DNA of 64,000 nt, from assembly GCF_009650605.1 (NCBI RefSeq), contig NZ_WAJT01000002.1:806001-870000 (forward strand). Reading direction: 5' to 3'. The notes under the pieces are model-generated. The model had not been told where the DNA came from and did no database searches. It saw only the letters and a program-made list of their open reading frames with translations. The translations under genes were made by a program, and so were the position numbers. Source of the stretch: Labrenzia sp. CE80 (GTDB taxonomy: Bacteria; Pseudomonadota; Alphaproteobacteria; Rhizobiales; Stappiaceae). Position 1 is the first letter of the stretch. Each line of letters starts with the position of its first letter. Of the stretch, positions 45,479 through 56,359 are shown one piece after another.

Positions 45479-45883
45479 TCACTTCCGGCCGTCGGTGAAC
45501 TGCACGAGATCCCACAGATTGCCATAAAGATCTTTAAAGACGGAAACGATGCCATAAGGCGCTTCGTTCGGCTCACGGATGAACTCGATGCCTTGAGCCC
45601 GGTAGGCCTCATAGTCACGCCAGAAATCATCGGTCCGTAAAAACAGAAACACGCGGCCGCCAGCCTGGTCGCCGATGTAGTCTGCCTGATGATCATTGGA
45701 CGCGCGGGCCAGCACAATTGAAGCCGAACTTTCACCCTTCGGTTTCACCACGACCCATCTTTTGTCCTGCTCTGGCTGGTAGGTGTCCTCCACAAGCTCA
45801 AAGCCCAGCTGGCCGACATAAAATGCAAGGGCTTCGTCGTAGTCACGGACGACAAGAGCGACGTGGGCAAGGCTTTGGGGCAT
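45479..45883 (-). CDS. VOC family protein (glyoxalase/bleomycin-resistance fold)
   Basis: 134 residues from the ATG at 45883 (MPQSLAHVALVVRDYDEALAFYVGQLGFEL); the longer open frame has an unlikely N terminus. Metal ligands are plausible at His in AHVALVV, Glu near the middle and the C-terminal Asp/Glu of LYGNLWDLVQF, in which the usual final Glu/His-type ligand is Asp. Function could be dioxygenase, lyase or resistance protein. Convergent with the SDR. Confidence 0.82.
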   Translation of the reverse strand: MPQSLAHVALVVRDYDEALAFYVGQLGFELVEDTYQPEQDKRWVVVKPKGESSASIVLARASNDHQADYIGDQAGGRVFLFLRTDDFWRDYEAYRAQGIEFIREPNEAPYGIVSVFKDLYGNLWDLVQFTDGRK

Positions 45884-46149
45884 GAAAGGTCTCCGGAGAT
45901 TGGGCGGCAATCTTAGGAGGCAGGGCATACTGGTTCCAGCGAAAACCAGAACAAAACGCCTCGCCGACGAGGCATGTGCCCAAGGTTCACCAATCATAAC
46001 AGTCCGGTAACAACGGCGTTAGTTCACCTGACATGAGCTTGAAACCGCGGAGCGCCGTCCCCTAGTTGGCCTCAGTCAAGATGCGATGGTCGTGTTCGGC
46101 CTTTCTGCTGAGTGGCAGTACATCTTTCCAATCCTGAAAGGCAAACCTC

Positions 46150-46635
46150 ATGAATTTACTCGCCCGCGGCGATCTGAAGAACATCATCCTGGCCGGCCTC
46201 GCCGGTGAGCTGGCCTTCGAGTTGTATGGATGGCTGGTCTCGCCTGTTATCTTCGGTGTCAGGCTTGAGCCCGCCAATCTGGTTGCGGGCCTGGCTGGAA
46301 AGTTTCTCGGCCTGCCCCTCTCTTATGCCGCAGCTTTCGCGGTGCATTTTCTGATCGGCGCTGTGGTGTTTTCTTCCCTTGTCCTGCTGATGCAGCGCGT
46401 CAGCAGGCTTACTTTTGCCGTTTCCGGTGCACTCGTCGGACTTCTTCTTTGGTTTGTTGCGCAAGGCTTCCTCGCGCAATTGGTCGGCCGCAGCTTCATG
46501 ATGGGCTTTGGCGCCTATACGCAGTCCTCCTTCGTCGGCCATGTCGGCATGATGCTCATCATCGGGCTTGCCTTCCAGGCCTTGATGAGGCGTCAGGTAT
46601 CGGGTGGAGAGGGGCATACAACGGCAGAAGCATAA
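46150..46635 (+). CDS. Hypothetical membrane protein
   Basis: 161 residues with about four hydrophobic helices: NIILAGLAGELAFELYGWLVSPVIFGV, LSYAAAFAVHFLIGAVVFSSLVLLM, FAVSGALVGLLLWFVAQGFLAQLVG and GMMLIIGLAFQALM. The first ATG follows CCTGAAAGGCAAACCTC. I do not recognise the family. Between a VOC gene and ccrM, both on the other strand, so monocistronic. Confidence 0.72.
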   Translation: MNLLARGDLKNIILAGLAGELAFELYGWLVSPVIFGVRLEPANLVAGLAGKFLGLPLSYAAAFAVHFLIGAVVFSSLVLLMQRVSRLTFAVSGALVGLLLWFVAQGFLAQLVGRSFMMGFGAYTQSSFVGHVGMMLIIGLAFQALMRRQVSGGEGHTTAEA

Positions 46636-46662
46636 TTTTAAACATGCCTGAATGGACATAAA

Positions 46663-46697
46663 GAAAAGGCCCCTGCTTCATTGCTGAGGCAGGGGCC
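46663..46697 (-). terminator. Terminator of ccrM
   Basis: On the minus strand the 9-bp perfect stem GGCCCCTGC / GCAGGGGCC (12-nt loop) is followed by TTTTCTTT. Confidence 0.8.
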
Positions 46698-46744
46698 AAT
46701 AGGGGCCGCGGGGATGCGAGGCCAGTTTCTCTTGTGTGTCCTGC

Positions 46745-48391
<1,647 letters not shown>

Positions 48392-49903
48392 TTGTCCGTC
48401 ACCACTTACTTTTTGAACGGTTCGTCGACCCGGCCAATCGAATATTCCCCAGAGTGTCCCTTTGAGGCATTCACAGATGCGGACAAGGCTGTAGATCGCC
48501 TGGTCGAGATTTTCGAGCGAAATACCGCGTTTTTGCGTGACGCATTTCAGGAGCTGGTCGGCGGCAAGCCTCGCGACGGCCGCGTTCGGGCGTTCTATCC
48601 CGAGGTTCGTCTCGTGACCGAAAGCCATGGGCGTCTCGACAGTCGTCTTGCCTATGGCTTCGTTTCGGGCCCCGGCGATCACGCAACAACGATCACCCGC
48701 CCTGATCTTTTCCGTCATTACTTGAAATCGCAAATTTCATTGCTGATGCGCAATCATGAGGTTCCGGTGATGATTGGCGCTTCGGAAATGCCGATCCCGC
48801 TACACTTTGCATTTTATGACGGCACCCATGTCGAAGGCGGTGCCGCTGCCGCGCAGCTCAATCAGCCTCTGGCCGACGTCTTCGATCTTCCCGACCTGTC
48901 GGTGATGGATGATGCCATCGCCAATGGCACATATGAGCCGGTCGACGGGGTCATGCCTCTCTCGTCCTTCACGGCACCGCGCGTTGATTACTCCCTTCAC
49001 CGCTTGCAACATTACACGGCAACGGCTGCAGAGCATTTCCAGAACTATGTGCTCTTCACCAACTATCAGTTCTACATCGATGAATTCTGCCGGATGGCGC
49101 ACGATCTCCTGGCCGATCCCGACAGTGGCTATGAAGCGTTCATCGAACCTGGCAACCTTGTCACCCTCGCCGGTGATCTGGAGCCGAGCAGCGGCACTGC
49201 GCCAGCCCGGTTGCCCCAGATGCCGGCCTATCACCTCAAGCGCAAAGGGCAGGGCGGTATCACGATGGTCAACATTGGCGTCGGCCCCTCCAATGCCAAG
49301 ACCATTACGGACCATGTCGCGGTGCTGCGTCCCCACGCCTGGCTCATGCTTGGCCACTGTGCCGGCCTGCGCAACAGTCAGACCCTTGGCGACTACGTGC
49401 TGGCCCACGGTTATGTGCGCGAGGACAACGTGCTCAACCAGGATCTGCCGACCTGGGTGCCGATCCCTCCGCTGGCAGAGGTGCAGGTGGCCCTCGAAGA
49501 TGCCGTCACAGAGATTACGGGCTATGATGGCTATGAATTGAAACGGGTCATGCGAACCGGAACCGTGGCGTCCATCGACAACCGCAACTGGGAACTCTGG
49601 GACCAGCGCGGCCTTGTGCAGCGGTTCTCGCAGTCCCGTGCCATCGCACTCGACATGGAATCGGCGACCATCGCGGCCAACGGCTTCCGCTTTCGTGTGC
49701 CTTATGGGACGTTGCTGTGTGTCTCCGACAAGCCGCTCCATGGCGAGCTGAAGCTTCCGGGCATGGCGACGGACTTCTACAAGCGTCAGGTCGCTCAGCA
49801 TCTGGAAATTGGAATTCGTGCCCTCGAAAAGCTGAGGGCAATGCCTAGCGAAAGCCTGCATTCTAGAAAGCTGAGAAGCTTCGCCGAAACAGCTTTCCAG
49901 TAG
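48392..49903 (+). CDS. amn: AMP nucleosidase
   Basis: 503 residues; hydrolyses AMP to adenine and ribose 5-phosphate. The N-terminal AMN-specific domain (about 1-180) is followed by the purine-nucleoside-phosphorylase-like catalytic domain, with ITMVNIGVGPSNAKTITDHVAVLRPHAWLMLGHCAGLRNSQ and ALDMESATIAANGFRFRVPYGTLLCVSDKPLHGELK. The start is TTG at 48392, supported by AAGGAG 7 nt upstream and no nearby ATG. Long AT-rich leader. Convergent with the PhyH gene. Confidence 0.94.
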   Translation: MSVTTYFLNGSSTRPIEYSPECPFEAFTDADKAVDRLVEIFERNTAFLRDAFQELVGGKPRDGRVRAFYPEVRLVTESHGRLDSRLAYGFVSGPGDHATTITRPDLFRHYLKSQISLLMRNHEVPVMIGASEMPIPLHFAFYDGTHVEGGAAAAQLNQPLADVFDLPDLSVMDDAIANGTYEPVDGVMPLSSFTAPRVDYSLHRLQHYTATAAEHFQNYVLFTNYQFYIDEFCRMAHDLLADPDSGYEAFIEPGNLVTLAGDLEPSSGTAPARLPQMPAYHLKRKGQGGITMVNIGVGPSNAKTITDHVAVLRPHAWLMLGHCAGLRNSQTLGDYVLAHGYVREDNVLNQDLPTWVPIPPLAEVQVALEDAVTEITGYDGYELKRVMRTGTVASIDNRNWELWDQRGLVQRFSQSRAIALDMESATIAANGFRFRVPYGTLLCVSDKPLHGELKLPGMATDFYKRQVAQHLEIGIRALEKLRAMPSESLHSRKLRSFAETAFQ

Positions 49904-49927
49904 ACGTCTGGACGGATACCGCGGCAG

Positions 49928-50920
49928 TCAGCAGACCGCCGCGTCGTCCCACCTCTTGTCTTCAAAGATGCGGCCCTTGTAGGCACCGGACAGTATGGCA
50001 TCGCGCGCGTCGTCCCAGGCTTTGGCCCAGGCTTTCGGGTCTCGGAGTTCGCTCGCCGGGTCCTGCTTGCTGCGGGCGACGAATTCCGGGAAAGCAGGGC
50101 GACCTGTTGCCTGACCCGTTGGCAGATAGCGCAGGTCGACGCTCCAGCGCAGATGATCCGAAACGTTCGGTAAGGCACGGTGCACGTTCATCTTGTGGAA
50201 CAGGACGGCACCGCCTTTTTTGACAGGCAAGGGCGTTCCGGCCCTCTCCTGCATCACTTTCTCAGGCACCTGGGGTTCTGACGCCAACGCGAGATTGGAA
50301 CAGTGCACTTTTGGGCCTTCGCGATGTGAACCGGCAACAGAGGTCAGGCAGCCGTTTTCAAGGGTTGCTTCTGTTATAGCCAGCCAGACCGTCACTTGCT
50401 CTGTCTCATCAGCCTCCGGGAGCAGGGCGACGATGTCCTGGTGCCAGGTTGTAGCGCCTACATTTGAATGGCCTGCTACATCATCGCTAAGCCTGCGCTG
50501 CGGGGGTTTCATTCGCATTTGCTGGACGGGGCTGGAGGAGATCTCCGGACCGATGATCGTTTCAACAAGGTTCAAGATTGCTGGGTGCCGCATAAGGTTG
50601 AAGACGGCCGGACCGGTATGCATATGGAAATTCTCTGGCTCGAGCCCTTCGTTCACCAGCGGCAATGAGACGTTGAAAAACCGGTGCAGATCAGAATATT
50701 CGGCGATGATGGCTGAGTAGCGGTCACCGAAATCCAGATTTGCGTGACGGTCGGAAATCTTGCCCGCGGCGTAAAGATACGTCGCAGTGTCGTCCAACAG
50801 CTGCGCATACTCCTGCTCTATCTCAACAAGATCTTCCTCTGGAACGAGGCGATCAATCGCGAGGAAGCCGTTTTCTTCGAAGGATTTCAGCTGAGATTCT
50901 GACAGGCTTTGGAAGGTCAT
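49928..50920 (-). CDS. Phytanoyl-CoA dioxygenase (PhyH) family protein
   Basis: 330 residues from the ATG at 50920 (GAGGAA 7 nt before). A Fe(II)/2-oxoglutarate oxygenase fold: His-x-Asp in TTWHQDIVALL, the distal His in KMNVHRALPNVSDHLRWSVDLRY and the 2OG-binding Arg in LRWSVDLRY. N terminus LKSFEENGFLAIDRLVPEEDL is typical. The substrate is unknown. Divergent from a LysR gene, which probably regulates it; a DMT exporter follows that regulator. Confidence 0.9.
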   Translation of the reverse strand: MTFQSLSESQLKSFEENGFLAIDRLVPEEDLVEIEQEYAQLLDDTATYLYAAGKISDRHANLDFGDRYSAIIAEYSDLHRFFNVSLPLVNEGLEPENFHMHTGPAVFNLMRHPAILNLVETIIGPEISSSPVQQMRMKPPQRRLSDDVAGHSNVGATTWHQDIVALLPEADETEQVTVWLAITEATLENGCLTSVAGSHREGPKVHCSNLALASEPQVPEKVMQERAGTPLPVKKGGAVLFHKMNVHRALPNVSDHLRWSVDLRYLPTGQATGRPAFPEFVARSKQDPASELRDPKAWAKAWDDARDAILSGAYKGRIFEDKRWDDAAVC

Positions 50921-51029
50921 TGCGCAGTTCCTCAAATGGCACGCGCGGCAGCGGCGTGTGGCTTTGCTTTCTCTTTCAAATTAAATATGCTCGCAGAAAA
51001 TCCATACAAAAAGGCGGTAAATGGTGCCT

Positions 51030-51055
51030 ATAAATTAAGATAGAGATTAACTTAT
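51030..51055. promoter_or_regulatory. Probable LysR-type operator overlapping the start codon
   Basis: ATAAATTAA-N8-TTAACTTAT, arms matching at 8 of 9 positions; the right arm runs into the ATG at 51054. It lies between the divergent PhyH and LysR genes, where such regulators usually bind. Confidence 0.6.
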
Positions 51056-51941
51056 GTCAGGTATTCCACACCTCCGCCTTCTCGTGACATTCGATACAGT
51101 TTGTCAGCTGGGCTCCATGCAGAGGGCCGCCCAAGAGTTGAATGTAACACCACCTGCCGTCACCCAAGCCATTCGTGCGCTAGAGCAGGAAATCGGCGTG
51201 CCTCTGCTGAATCGCAGCACCAAGCCTGCCTTGCCGACCGAGGCTGGCGAACGGCTGTCGAGTGCGATCCGGCACAGCTTTGCGCTGATCGAGGACACCA
51301 TCGTGGACATTCGCCATCTGGCGGGATTGTCCGAGCAGCAGCTCAGCCTGTGTTGCACGCTTGGCATGGCGACCTATTGGCTGATGCCCAAGCTTTCCGG
51401 CTTTTATGGCCGTTTCCCGGATATCACCGTGAACGTGCAGGCGCCGCCTTCTGATCAGCCGGTTCTCTCTCCCGGTCTGGACATCGCCTTGCGATATGGG
51501 CGGGGCGGTTGGACCGATGGCGAAACCTGGAAACTGTTCGACGAACGCGCTTGCCCCGTCGGAACCCCTCAGATGATTGGGCAGGTGGCTGAAGCAGGTG
51601 GTCTGGAGGACGTGCCCCTGATTGAGGTTCGTCTCGGATCTCCACATCTTTGGGACACCTGGACCGACTATTTCGAACAGCGCGGTATCAAGCGGGCACG
51701 TCGGCCAAGTCATGTGTTCGACAACTATGTGCAAGCTGTTCAAGCCGCGCTGGATGGTCGGGGTATCATGCTGGGCTGGCGGTCAATCACACACAAGTTG
51801 GTCAGCGATGGTTCGTTGGTGGAACTGCCCTCGGGCACTCATGATTTTGGAACGTCCTATTTTGTGACCTGTTCCCACAGAAGCATGAGCAAGCAATCGA
51901 CGAAACACTTCATAGACTGGGTGACTGGCCTCGATCGTTAA
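51054..51941 (+). CDS. LysR family transcriptional regulator
   Basis: 295 residues. N-terminal HTH in LGSMQRAAQELNVTPPAVTQAIRALEQEIGVPLLNRST, then a periplasmic-binding-like effector domain (about 90-295) of the GcvA-like group: LSLCCTLGMATYWLMPKLSGFYGRFPDITV and DIALRYGRGGW. Divergent from the PhyH gene and convergent with the DMT gene, whose ends overlap by 4 bp. The effector is probably the PhyH substrate or product, but nothing in the sequence names it. Confidence 0.92.
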   Translation: MSGIPHLRLLVTFDTVCQLGSMQRAAQELNVTPPAVTQAIRALEQEIGVPLLNRSTKPALPTEAGERLSSAIRHSFALIEDTIVDIRHLAGLSEQQLSLCCTLGMATYWLMPKLSGFYGRFPDITVNVQAPPSDQPVLSPGLDIALRYGRGGWTDGETWKLFDERACPVGTPQMIGQVAEAGGLEDVPLIEVRLGSPHLWDTWTDYFEQRGIKRARRPSHVFDNYVQAVQAALDGRGIMLGWRSITHKLVSDGSLVELPSGTHDFGTSYFVTCSHRSMSKQSTKHFIDWVTGLDR

Positions 51942-52843
51942 GGCGTAGATCGGCTTGGCGTAACGCGGCGCGTCGGCCAGACCTCCAGAATACCCGCGCA
52001 TAGCACCAGAGCACCGCCCGCAATCTCAAGGCGGTCAAGATGTTCCCCGGCCAAAATCGCAGCCGAGCCTGCGCCCACAATCACTTCGGTCATCAGAAGG
52101 ATGCCGACGCGTGTCGGTTCCAGTCTCACGGTTGCCCACATCAGGCTGGCCACTGACAGAACCCACCAGAAGCCCCCGGTCGCAAAGGCGAGACCGCTCA
52201 GCGGCAGGATACCTTCAGCAGATAACGCGCCTGGCCAGGTCTCCAGAAACGGCGCCATGATGAATGCGGCAAGCGCGGCGCCGAGGACGAAGAGAAATGT
52301 TGCCTCAATGGGCCTGAGTTCCAGTTTGGTGCGAATACCTGTCGTCGCGATTGCCCAAAGAACTCCAGCAATCAGGCCCATCCATTCACCTGCGGCTCTT
52401 GGCAGAGGCAGGTCGCCGTCGGCGCTGAGCATCACTGTGAGGCCGGCCAATCCTATGGCGATGGCCACAATACGCAGGCGCGGCGTTTGCCAACCCATGA
52501 CATAGCGACCGATCAAGGTGCTCCATACGGGCGTGAGGAAGAAGAGTAGGATGATGATCGCCACCCGGCCATAAACGAAACCGATGGAGTAAAGCGTAAA
52601 GGCTACTCCACCTAGGGCGAGCGAAATCATTGCGACCGGATTTGACTGGACGATGTTTCTCCATCTTATAACCGCGACAGGAAACAGGATGGTCGTGGCA
52701 GCAAGCGTGATCGCCACAGTTGCCCATGGTCCTGACAGGCCAGCCTCGGAAAGTGAACGAACCGGCAGCCAGTAGAGCCCCCAAAGAGTGCCGGTTGAAA
52801 AGACAATCGCTGCCGCCAGGAATTTTACTCGATCATCGTCCAT
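51938..52843 (-). CDS. DMT-superfamily (EamA) transporter
   Basis: 301 residues with ten predicted helices in two EamA repeats: first FLAAAIVFSTGTLWGLYWLPVRSLSEAG, second LIAGVLWAIATTGIRTKLELRPIEATFLFVLG. The C-terminal EVIVGAGSAAILAGEHL matches the family. DMT proteins export amino acids or metabolites; the substrate is unknown. Convergent with the LysR gene. It follows a terminator region of bfr on the same strand. Confidence 0.88.
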   Translation of the reverse strand: MDDDRVKFLAAAIVFSTGTLWGLYWLPVRSLSEAGLSGPWATVAITLAATTILFPVAVIRWRNIVQSNPVAMISLALGGVAFTLYSIGFVYGRVAIIILLFFLTPVWSTLIGRYVMGWQTPRLRIVAIAIGLAGLTVMLSADGDLPLPRAAGEWMGLIAGVLWAIATTGIRTKLELRPIEATFLFVLGAALAAFIMAPFLETWPGALSAEGILPLSGLAFATGGFWWVLSVASLMWATVRLEPTRVGILLMTEVIVGAGSAAILAGEHLDRLEIAGGALVLCAGILEVWPTRRVTPSRSTP

Positions 52844-52895
52844 TTGACTGCCTTAGCCGGGATTTCATCCGACTTGCAACAAACTGCTGGCTGGA

Positions 52896-52929
52896 AAAGA
52901 AAAACGCGGCTCCGTGAAGAGCCGCGTTT
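52896..52929 (-). terminator. Terminator of bfr
   Basis: Minus strand: perfect 11-bp stem AAACGCGGCTC / GAGCCGCGTTT with 6-nt loop, followed by TTCTTTT. Confidence 0.85.
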
Positions 52930-52957
52930 CAGTGCGATGGGGCCACTTTGCGTGGTC

Positions 52958-53443
52958 TTATTCGGCCTCGTCCGCCGGGGCCGCATTCAGCAGGCCGTAG
53001 CGTTCAACACCAATCTTTTCCAGAAGCTCAAGCTGGGTTTCCAGGAAGTCGATGTGACCTTCCTCGTCGCTCAGCAGTTCTTCAAACAATTTCATCGAGA
53101 CGTAGTCGCCTTCGTCACGGCAGATGTCGCGTGATTTCGAATAGGAGGTGCGGGCGTCGTATTCGCCGGCAAGGTCGCACTCAAGCACTTCCTTGATGTC
53201 TTGGCCGATGCGCAGAGGAGCAAGCTTCTGCATGTTCGGATGACCTTCGAGGAAGATGATGCGGTCGGTGATCTTGTCCGCGTGCTGCATTTCCTCGATG
53301 GATTCTTCACGCTCCTTCTTGGCCAGACGGGCAAAACCCCAGTCGGCCAGCAGGCGGTAATGCAGCCAGTACTGGTTGATTGCTCCCAGTTCAAGGAACA
53401 GGGCTTCATTGAGCCGCTCGATAACTTTCGGATTGCCCTTCAT
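52958..53443 (-). CDS. bfr: Bacterioferritin
   Basis: 161-residue heme-containing iron storage protein from the ATG at 53443 (AAAGG 8 nt before; the ATG at 53449 is too close to it). Residues match the classical numbering: ferroxidase E18, E51 and H54, and heme ligand M52, with E94- and E127/H130-type ligands in [12 protein letters not shown] and [13 protein letters not shown]. It assembles as a 24-mer. An Irr box upstream implies iron control. No linked bacterioferritin-associated ferredoxin gene. Confidence 0.96.
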   Translation of the reverse strand: MKGNPKVIERLNEALFLELGAINQYWLHYRLLADWGFARLAKKEREESIEEMQHADKITDRIIFLEGHPNMQKLAPLRIGQDIKEVLECDLAGEYDARTSYSKSRDICRDEGDYVSMKLFEELLSDEEGHIDFLETQLELLEKIGVERYGLLNAAPADEAE

Positions 53444-53481
53444 GGCCATTACCTTTGCGTTTCGGTCACTGGATGCACTAC

Positions 53482-53498
53482 ATTAGAATTATTCTAGT
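53482..53498. promoter_or_regulatory. Irr-type iron control element (ICE) upstream of bfr
   Basis: ATTAGAA-TTA-TTCTAGT, an inverted repeat closely matching the TTTAGAA-N3-TTCTAAA element bound by the heme-responsive regulator Irr in Rhizobiales. It is about 40-55 bp before the bfr start on the minus strand, so repression under iron limitation is expected. Confidence 0.7.
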
Positions 53499-53647
53499 TT
53501 TAGGTCTAGTGCCGGAAGCGCGATAATATGAAAAAAACCTGACCTTTTGACCGGAATGATTGCTCCTGCAAACCATTAGCGGTTGCAAAGTTCGAATGCT
53601 GGTCCGATTGCCAGACAGATCTCCGCCGGCTGACCATCATCGATGGA

Positions 53648-54718
53648 TCAGGCGGCGCTCAGGCCCGCTTCAAGGGCCTTGCGCATCACTGTCGGCAAGG
53701 CCTCGTCCATCTGGTGTTCTTTCTCGGACCACCAAAGCTCTTGAGGAGGTGGACTTTCAGGAGCCAGGCGGCAAACATAAATGTCCAGTTCAAGATGGAA
53801 ATGCGTGAAAGTGTGTTTGACGATGCCGCTTCGCTTGCGCCAATTTCCCTGGACCGGCGCATGTGCGAGCGCCGTTGACAGATCGAAGTCATCCGCCCAA
53901 AACGTCCCGGGAACTTCGGTCATTCCGCCGAGCAGTCCTTTCGGTGGCCGTCGACCCAGCAGAACGGCATCGTCATGGTCTCGAATCGCGATAAAGGCTG
54001 CGCCCTTTCTTGTGGGCTTGGCCTTTTTGGGGGCTTTTCTTGGCAAGGTTTCCGCCAGGCCCGAGCTTTGCGACTTGCACTCCGTTATCCAGGGGCAAAG
54101 CGCGCAGGCCGGCCGTTTGGGCGTGCAGATGGTGGCGCCGAGATCCATCACCGCCTGGGCAAAATCCCCGGGCCTGTCGTGAGGCGTCAGCGCGTCCATG
54201 GCTTCGCGTATGGCTGGCTTGGCATCTGGCAGCGGCGTTGTGATTTCGTAAAATCGCGAGAGAACCCGCTCGACGTTGCCGTCCACGACCGCCGCGTGAT
54301 GGTTGAAGGCGATGGCGGAGATTGCAGCCGCGGTATAGGGCCCTATGCCGGGCAGGGATTGTAGCTCTCCTTCCGTTTCGGGAAATCGCCCGCCAAGCTG
54401 GAAGGCAACCTGTTCGGCGCATTTCTTCAGGTTTCTCGCCCGTGAGTAGTAGCCAAGACCAGCCCAGGCCTTCATCACATCTTCCGTGTCCGCCGCGGCC
54501 AGATCCTCGACCCGCGGCCAGAACGCGAGGAACTTGACGTAGTAGTCCTTGACGGCCGCGACAGTCGTTTGCTGAAGCATGATCTCTGACAGCCAGACGC
54601 TGTAGGGATCAGGCACGACACCAAGCCTGCGGTCTTCCGGCGAGGTTCTCCAGGGCAGGGTGCGGGCATGGCGATCATACCAGTCAAGCAATGCGTCGGT
54701 TGTCGATAAAGAATTCAT
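53648..54718 (-). CDS. mutY: A/G-specific adenine glycosylase MutY
   Basis: Removes adenine mispaired with 8-oxoguanine. 356 residues: the catalytic Glu/HhH core includes WLSEIMLQQTTVAAVKDYY, LPGIGPYTAAAISAIAFNHHAAVVDGNVERVLSRF (HhH and Asp), and the 4Fe-4S ligands C-x6-C-x2-C-x5-C in CTPKRPACALCPWITEC. The C-terminal NUDIX-like domain recognises oxoG. Divergent from the DUF721-DsbA-smc genes, the usual Rhizobiales arrangement. Confidence 0.95.
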   Translation of the reverse strand: MNSLSTTDALLDWYDRHARTLPWRTSPEDRRLGVVPDPYSVWLSEIMLQQTTVAAVKDYYVKFLAFWPRVEDLAAADTEDVMKAWAGLGYYSRARNLKKCAEQVAFQLGGRFPETEGELQSLPGIGPYTAAAISAIAFNHHAAVVDGNVERVLSRFYEITTPLPDAKPAIREAMDALTPHDRPGDFAQAVMDLGATICTPKRPACALCPWITECKSQSSGLAETLPRKAPKKAKPTRKGAAFIAIRDHDDAVLLGRRPPKGLLGGMTEVPGTFWADDFDLSTALAHAPVQGNWRKRSGIVKHTFTHFHLELDIYVCRLAPESPPPQELWWSEKEHQMDEALPTVMRKALEAGLSAA

Positions 54719-54912
54719 GGTTCGAATGTGTCGCGCGGCAATGGTATTGCAAGTCGTAAACTTGGAAGCCTGGGGAAAAGGAAGGGATAAGACTGTGGGT
54801 CTTGGGTGGTGAAAAGCGCTAGTCTTTATTCTGACGCAAATCAGATCAATGGTGTATCAGTGAAGAACCATGACTCGGTTCGAAGCGAGTAAGGAGTAGC
54901 GTCATTTCTGCG

Positions 54913-55419
54913 ATGCGAGCAAGACAGGGGGCCAAACCGCTGGCCGATCTTGTCGGCAAGGCCATGACGCCTGCCTGCCGCAAGCGCGGATTTGCGTCCG
55001 TCGACATCCTGGCAGCCTGGCCCGACATTGTGGGCGAGCGTTACGGTGAAAGGGTTCAGCCCGACCGTATCATCTGGCCACGGCGAACGGGCGAGGATGG
55101 CGAAATGACGGCCGATCCAGCGACGCTTGTGGTGCACACTGATGGTGCCACAGCCCTGATGTTGTCGCATGAGACCAGGCAACTGATCGAGCGGATCAAC
55201 ACCTTTTATGGCTGGGCAGCCATTGGCCGCATAAAGATCACTCAAAAACCGGTCGAAGTCCGTCGCAAGCCTAAGCCACGTGAGCTGCGCAGCCTGACGG
55301 GTGAAGAGGAAGCGCGTCTTGAGAGCCAACTGGAGACCGTCGCCAACGACCGTCTTCGCGAAGCGCTCAAGAAGTTGGGCGCCCAGGTGATCGCGCGATC
55401 TGCTGACGAGCAGGTCTGA
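54913..55419 (+). CDS. DUF721 family protein (DciA-like)
   Basis: 168 residues. The family core is LADLVGKAMTPACRKRGFASVDILAAWPDIVGERYGERVQPDRIIWPR and LVVHTDGATALMLSHETRQLIERINTFYGW-x-AIGRIKI. DciA-type members help load the DnaB helicase; that role here is inference. The C-terminal part is charged and alpha-helical (EEEARLESQLETVANDRLREALKKLG). A motif shared with the antiporter upstream region lies 75 bp before the start. Confidence 0.83.
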   Translation: MRARQGAKPLADLVGKAMTPACRKRGFASVDILAAWPDIVGERYGERVQPDRIIWPRRTGEDGEMTADPATLVVHTDGATALMLSHETRQLIERINTFYGWAAIGRIKITQKPVEVRRKPKPRELRSLTGEEEARLESQLETVANDRLREALKKLGAQVIARSADEQV

Positions 55420-55594
55420 AGAGCTGGCGCAGTGCCACTTGCCTTATGTTTTCTGGAGATAACCTCCTCGTGATCGGAGCGTTACATTGCTTTCCAACTA
55501 CGGCCATATTTGCTCTGTTGTGTTGACGTGAGTGGGCTGAATATGCACATCACTGCTGAAAGTGGGGATGCTGCATAAGCGGTGGCCCAAAATC

Positions 55595-56257
55595 ATGACG
55601 TTGGACAGGACATCGCCCGTGACAATTTCCCGTAGAGACTTCCTTCAGGCCGGATCCGGTCTTGCGCTTGCTGCCGCGATGACCTCCGTGTCGGGCGCAG
55701 CCTTTGCCCAGAGCGTTGATCTGGACGAACTGCTGAAGCCGGGCCCTCTCGGCGACAAGATCCTCGGAGCTGAAGACGCACCGGTCACGATTGTTGAATA
55801 TGCGTCCATGACATGCGGTCATTGCGCAAACTTCCACGAGAAGACCTATCCGGCGCTGAAGGCGGAATACATCGACACAGGCAAAGTCCGTTTCATCTTC
55901 CGCGAGTTCCCGCTTGATGCGGTTGCCGCCGCAGCCTTCATGCTCGCGCGCAGCGCTCCGCCAGAGAAGTATTTCGAGATCATCGACATCATGTTCGAAG
56001 AGCAGCGTTCCTGGGCGTTCACGGACAATCCGTACAATTCCCTGCTGAATTTCTCCAAGCAGATCGGATTTACACAGGAGTCCTTCGAGGAGTCCTTGAC
56101 AAACCAGGGCCTGCTTGACGCAGTGAATGCTGTACGGGATCGCGGCTCCAACGAGTTTGGCGTCAATTCGACCCCGACATTCTTTGTGAATGGAGAAAAG
56201 CACTCCGGAGCCCTGTCGGTTGAGCAGATTTCAGAGATCATCGAGAACGAACTTTGA
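55595..56257 (+). CDS. DsbA-family thiol oxidoreductase with Tat signal
   Basis: 220 residues from the ATG at 55595. The signal SRRDFLQAGSGLALAAAMTSVSGAAFA has the twin-arginine motif, unusual for a thioredoxin-fold protein but common in rhizobial members. The active site is CGHC in YASMTCGHCANFHEKTYPALK, followed by a helical insert and the cis-Pro loop STPTFFVNG. Likely a periplasmic disulfide catalyst. The frame is open upstream to 55562. Lies between DUF721 and smc. Confidence 0.9.
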   Translation: MTLDRTSPVTISRRDFLQAGSGLALAAAMTSVSGAAFAQSVDLDELLKPGPLGDKILGAEDAPVTIVEYASMTCGHCANFHEKTYPALKAEYIDTGKVRFIFREFPLDAVAAAAFMLARSAPPEKYFEIIDIMFEEQRSWAFTDNPYNSLLNFSKQIGFTQESFEESLTNQGLLDAVNAVRDRGSNEFGVNSTPTFFVNGEKHSGALSVEQISEIIENEL

Positions 56258-56359
56258 TCTTCCTGTAGCAGGCGGGGGGCAGCTGGCCGCGTTTGAGTCC
56301 GGCCCCTCCAGTCAAACGACAGACACATCGGCGCACGCCTCAAGCTTTCAGGTGCGCCG

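Noticed and set aside
48800..49861. 353-residue reverse ORF inside amn
   Set aside because: Antisense to amn, whose forward product is unambiguous.
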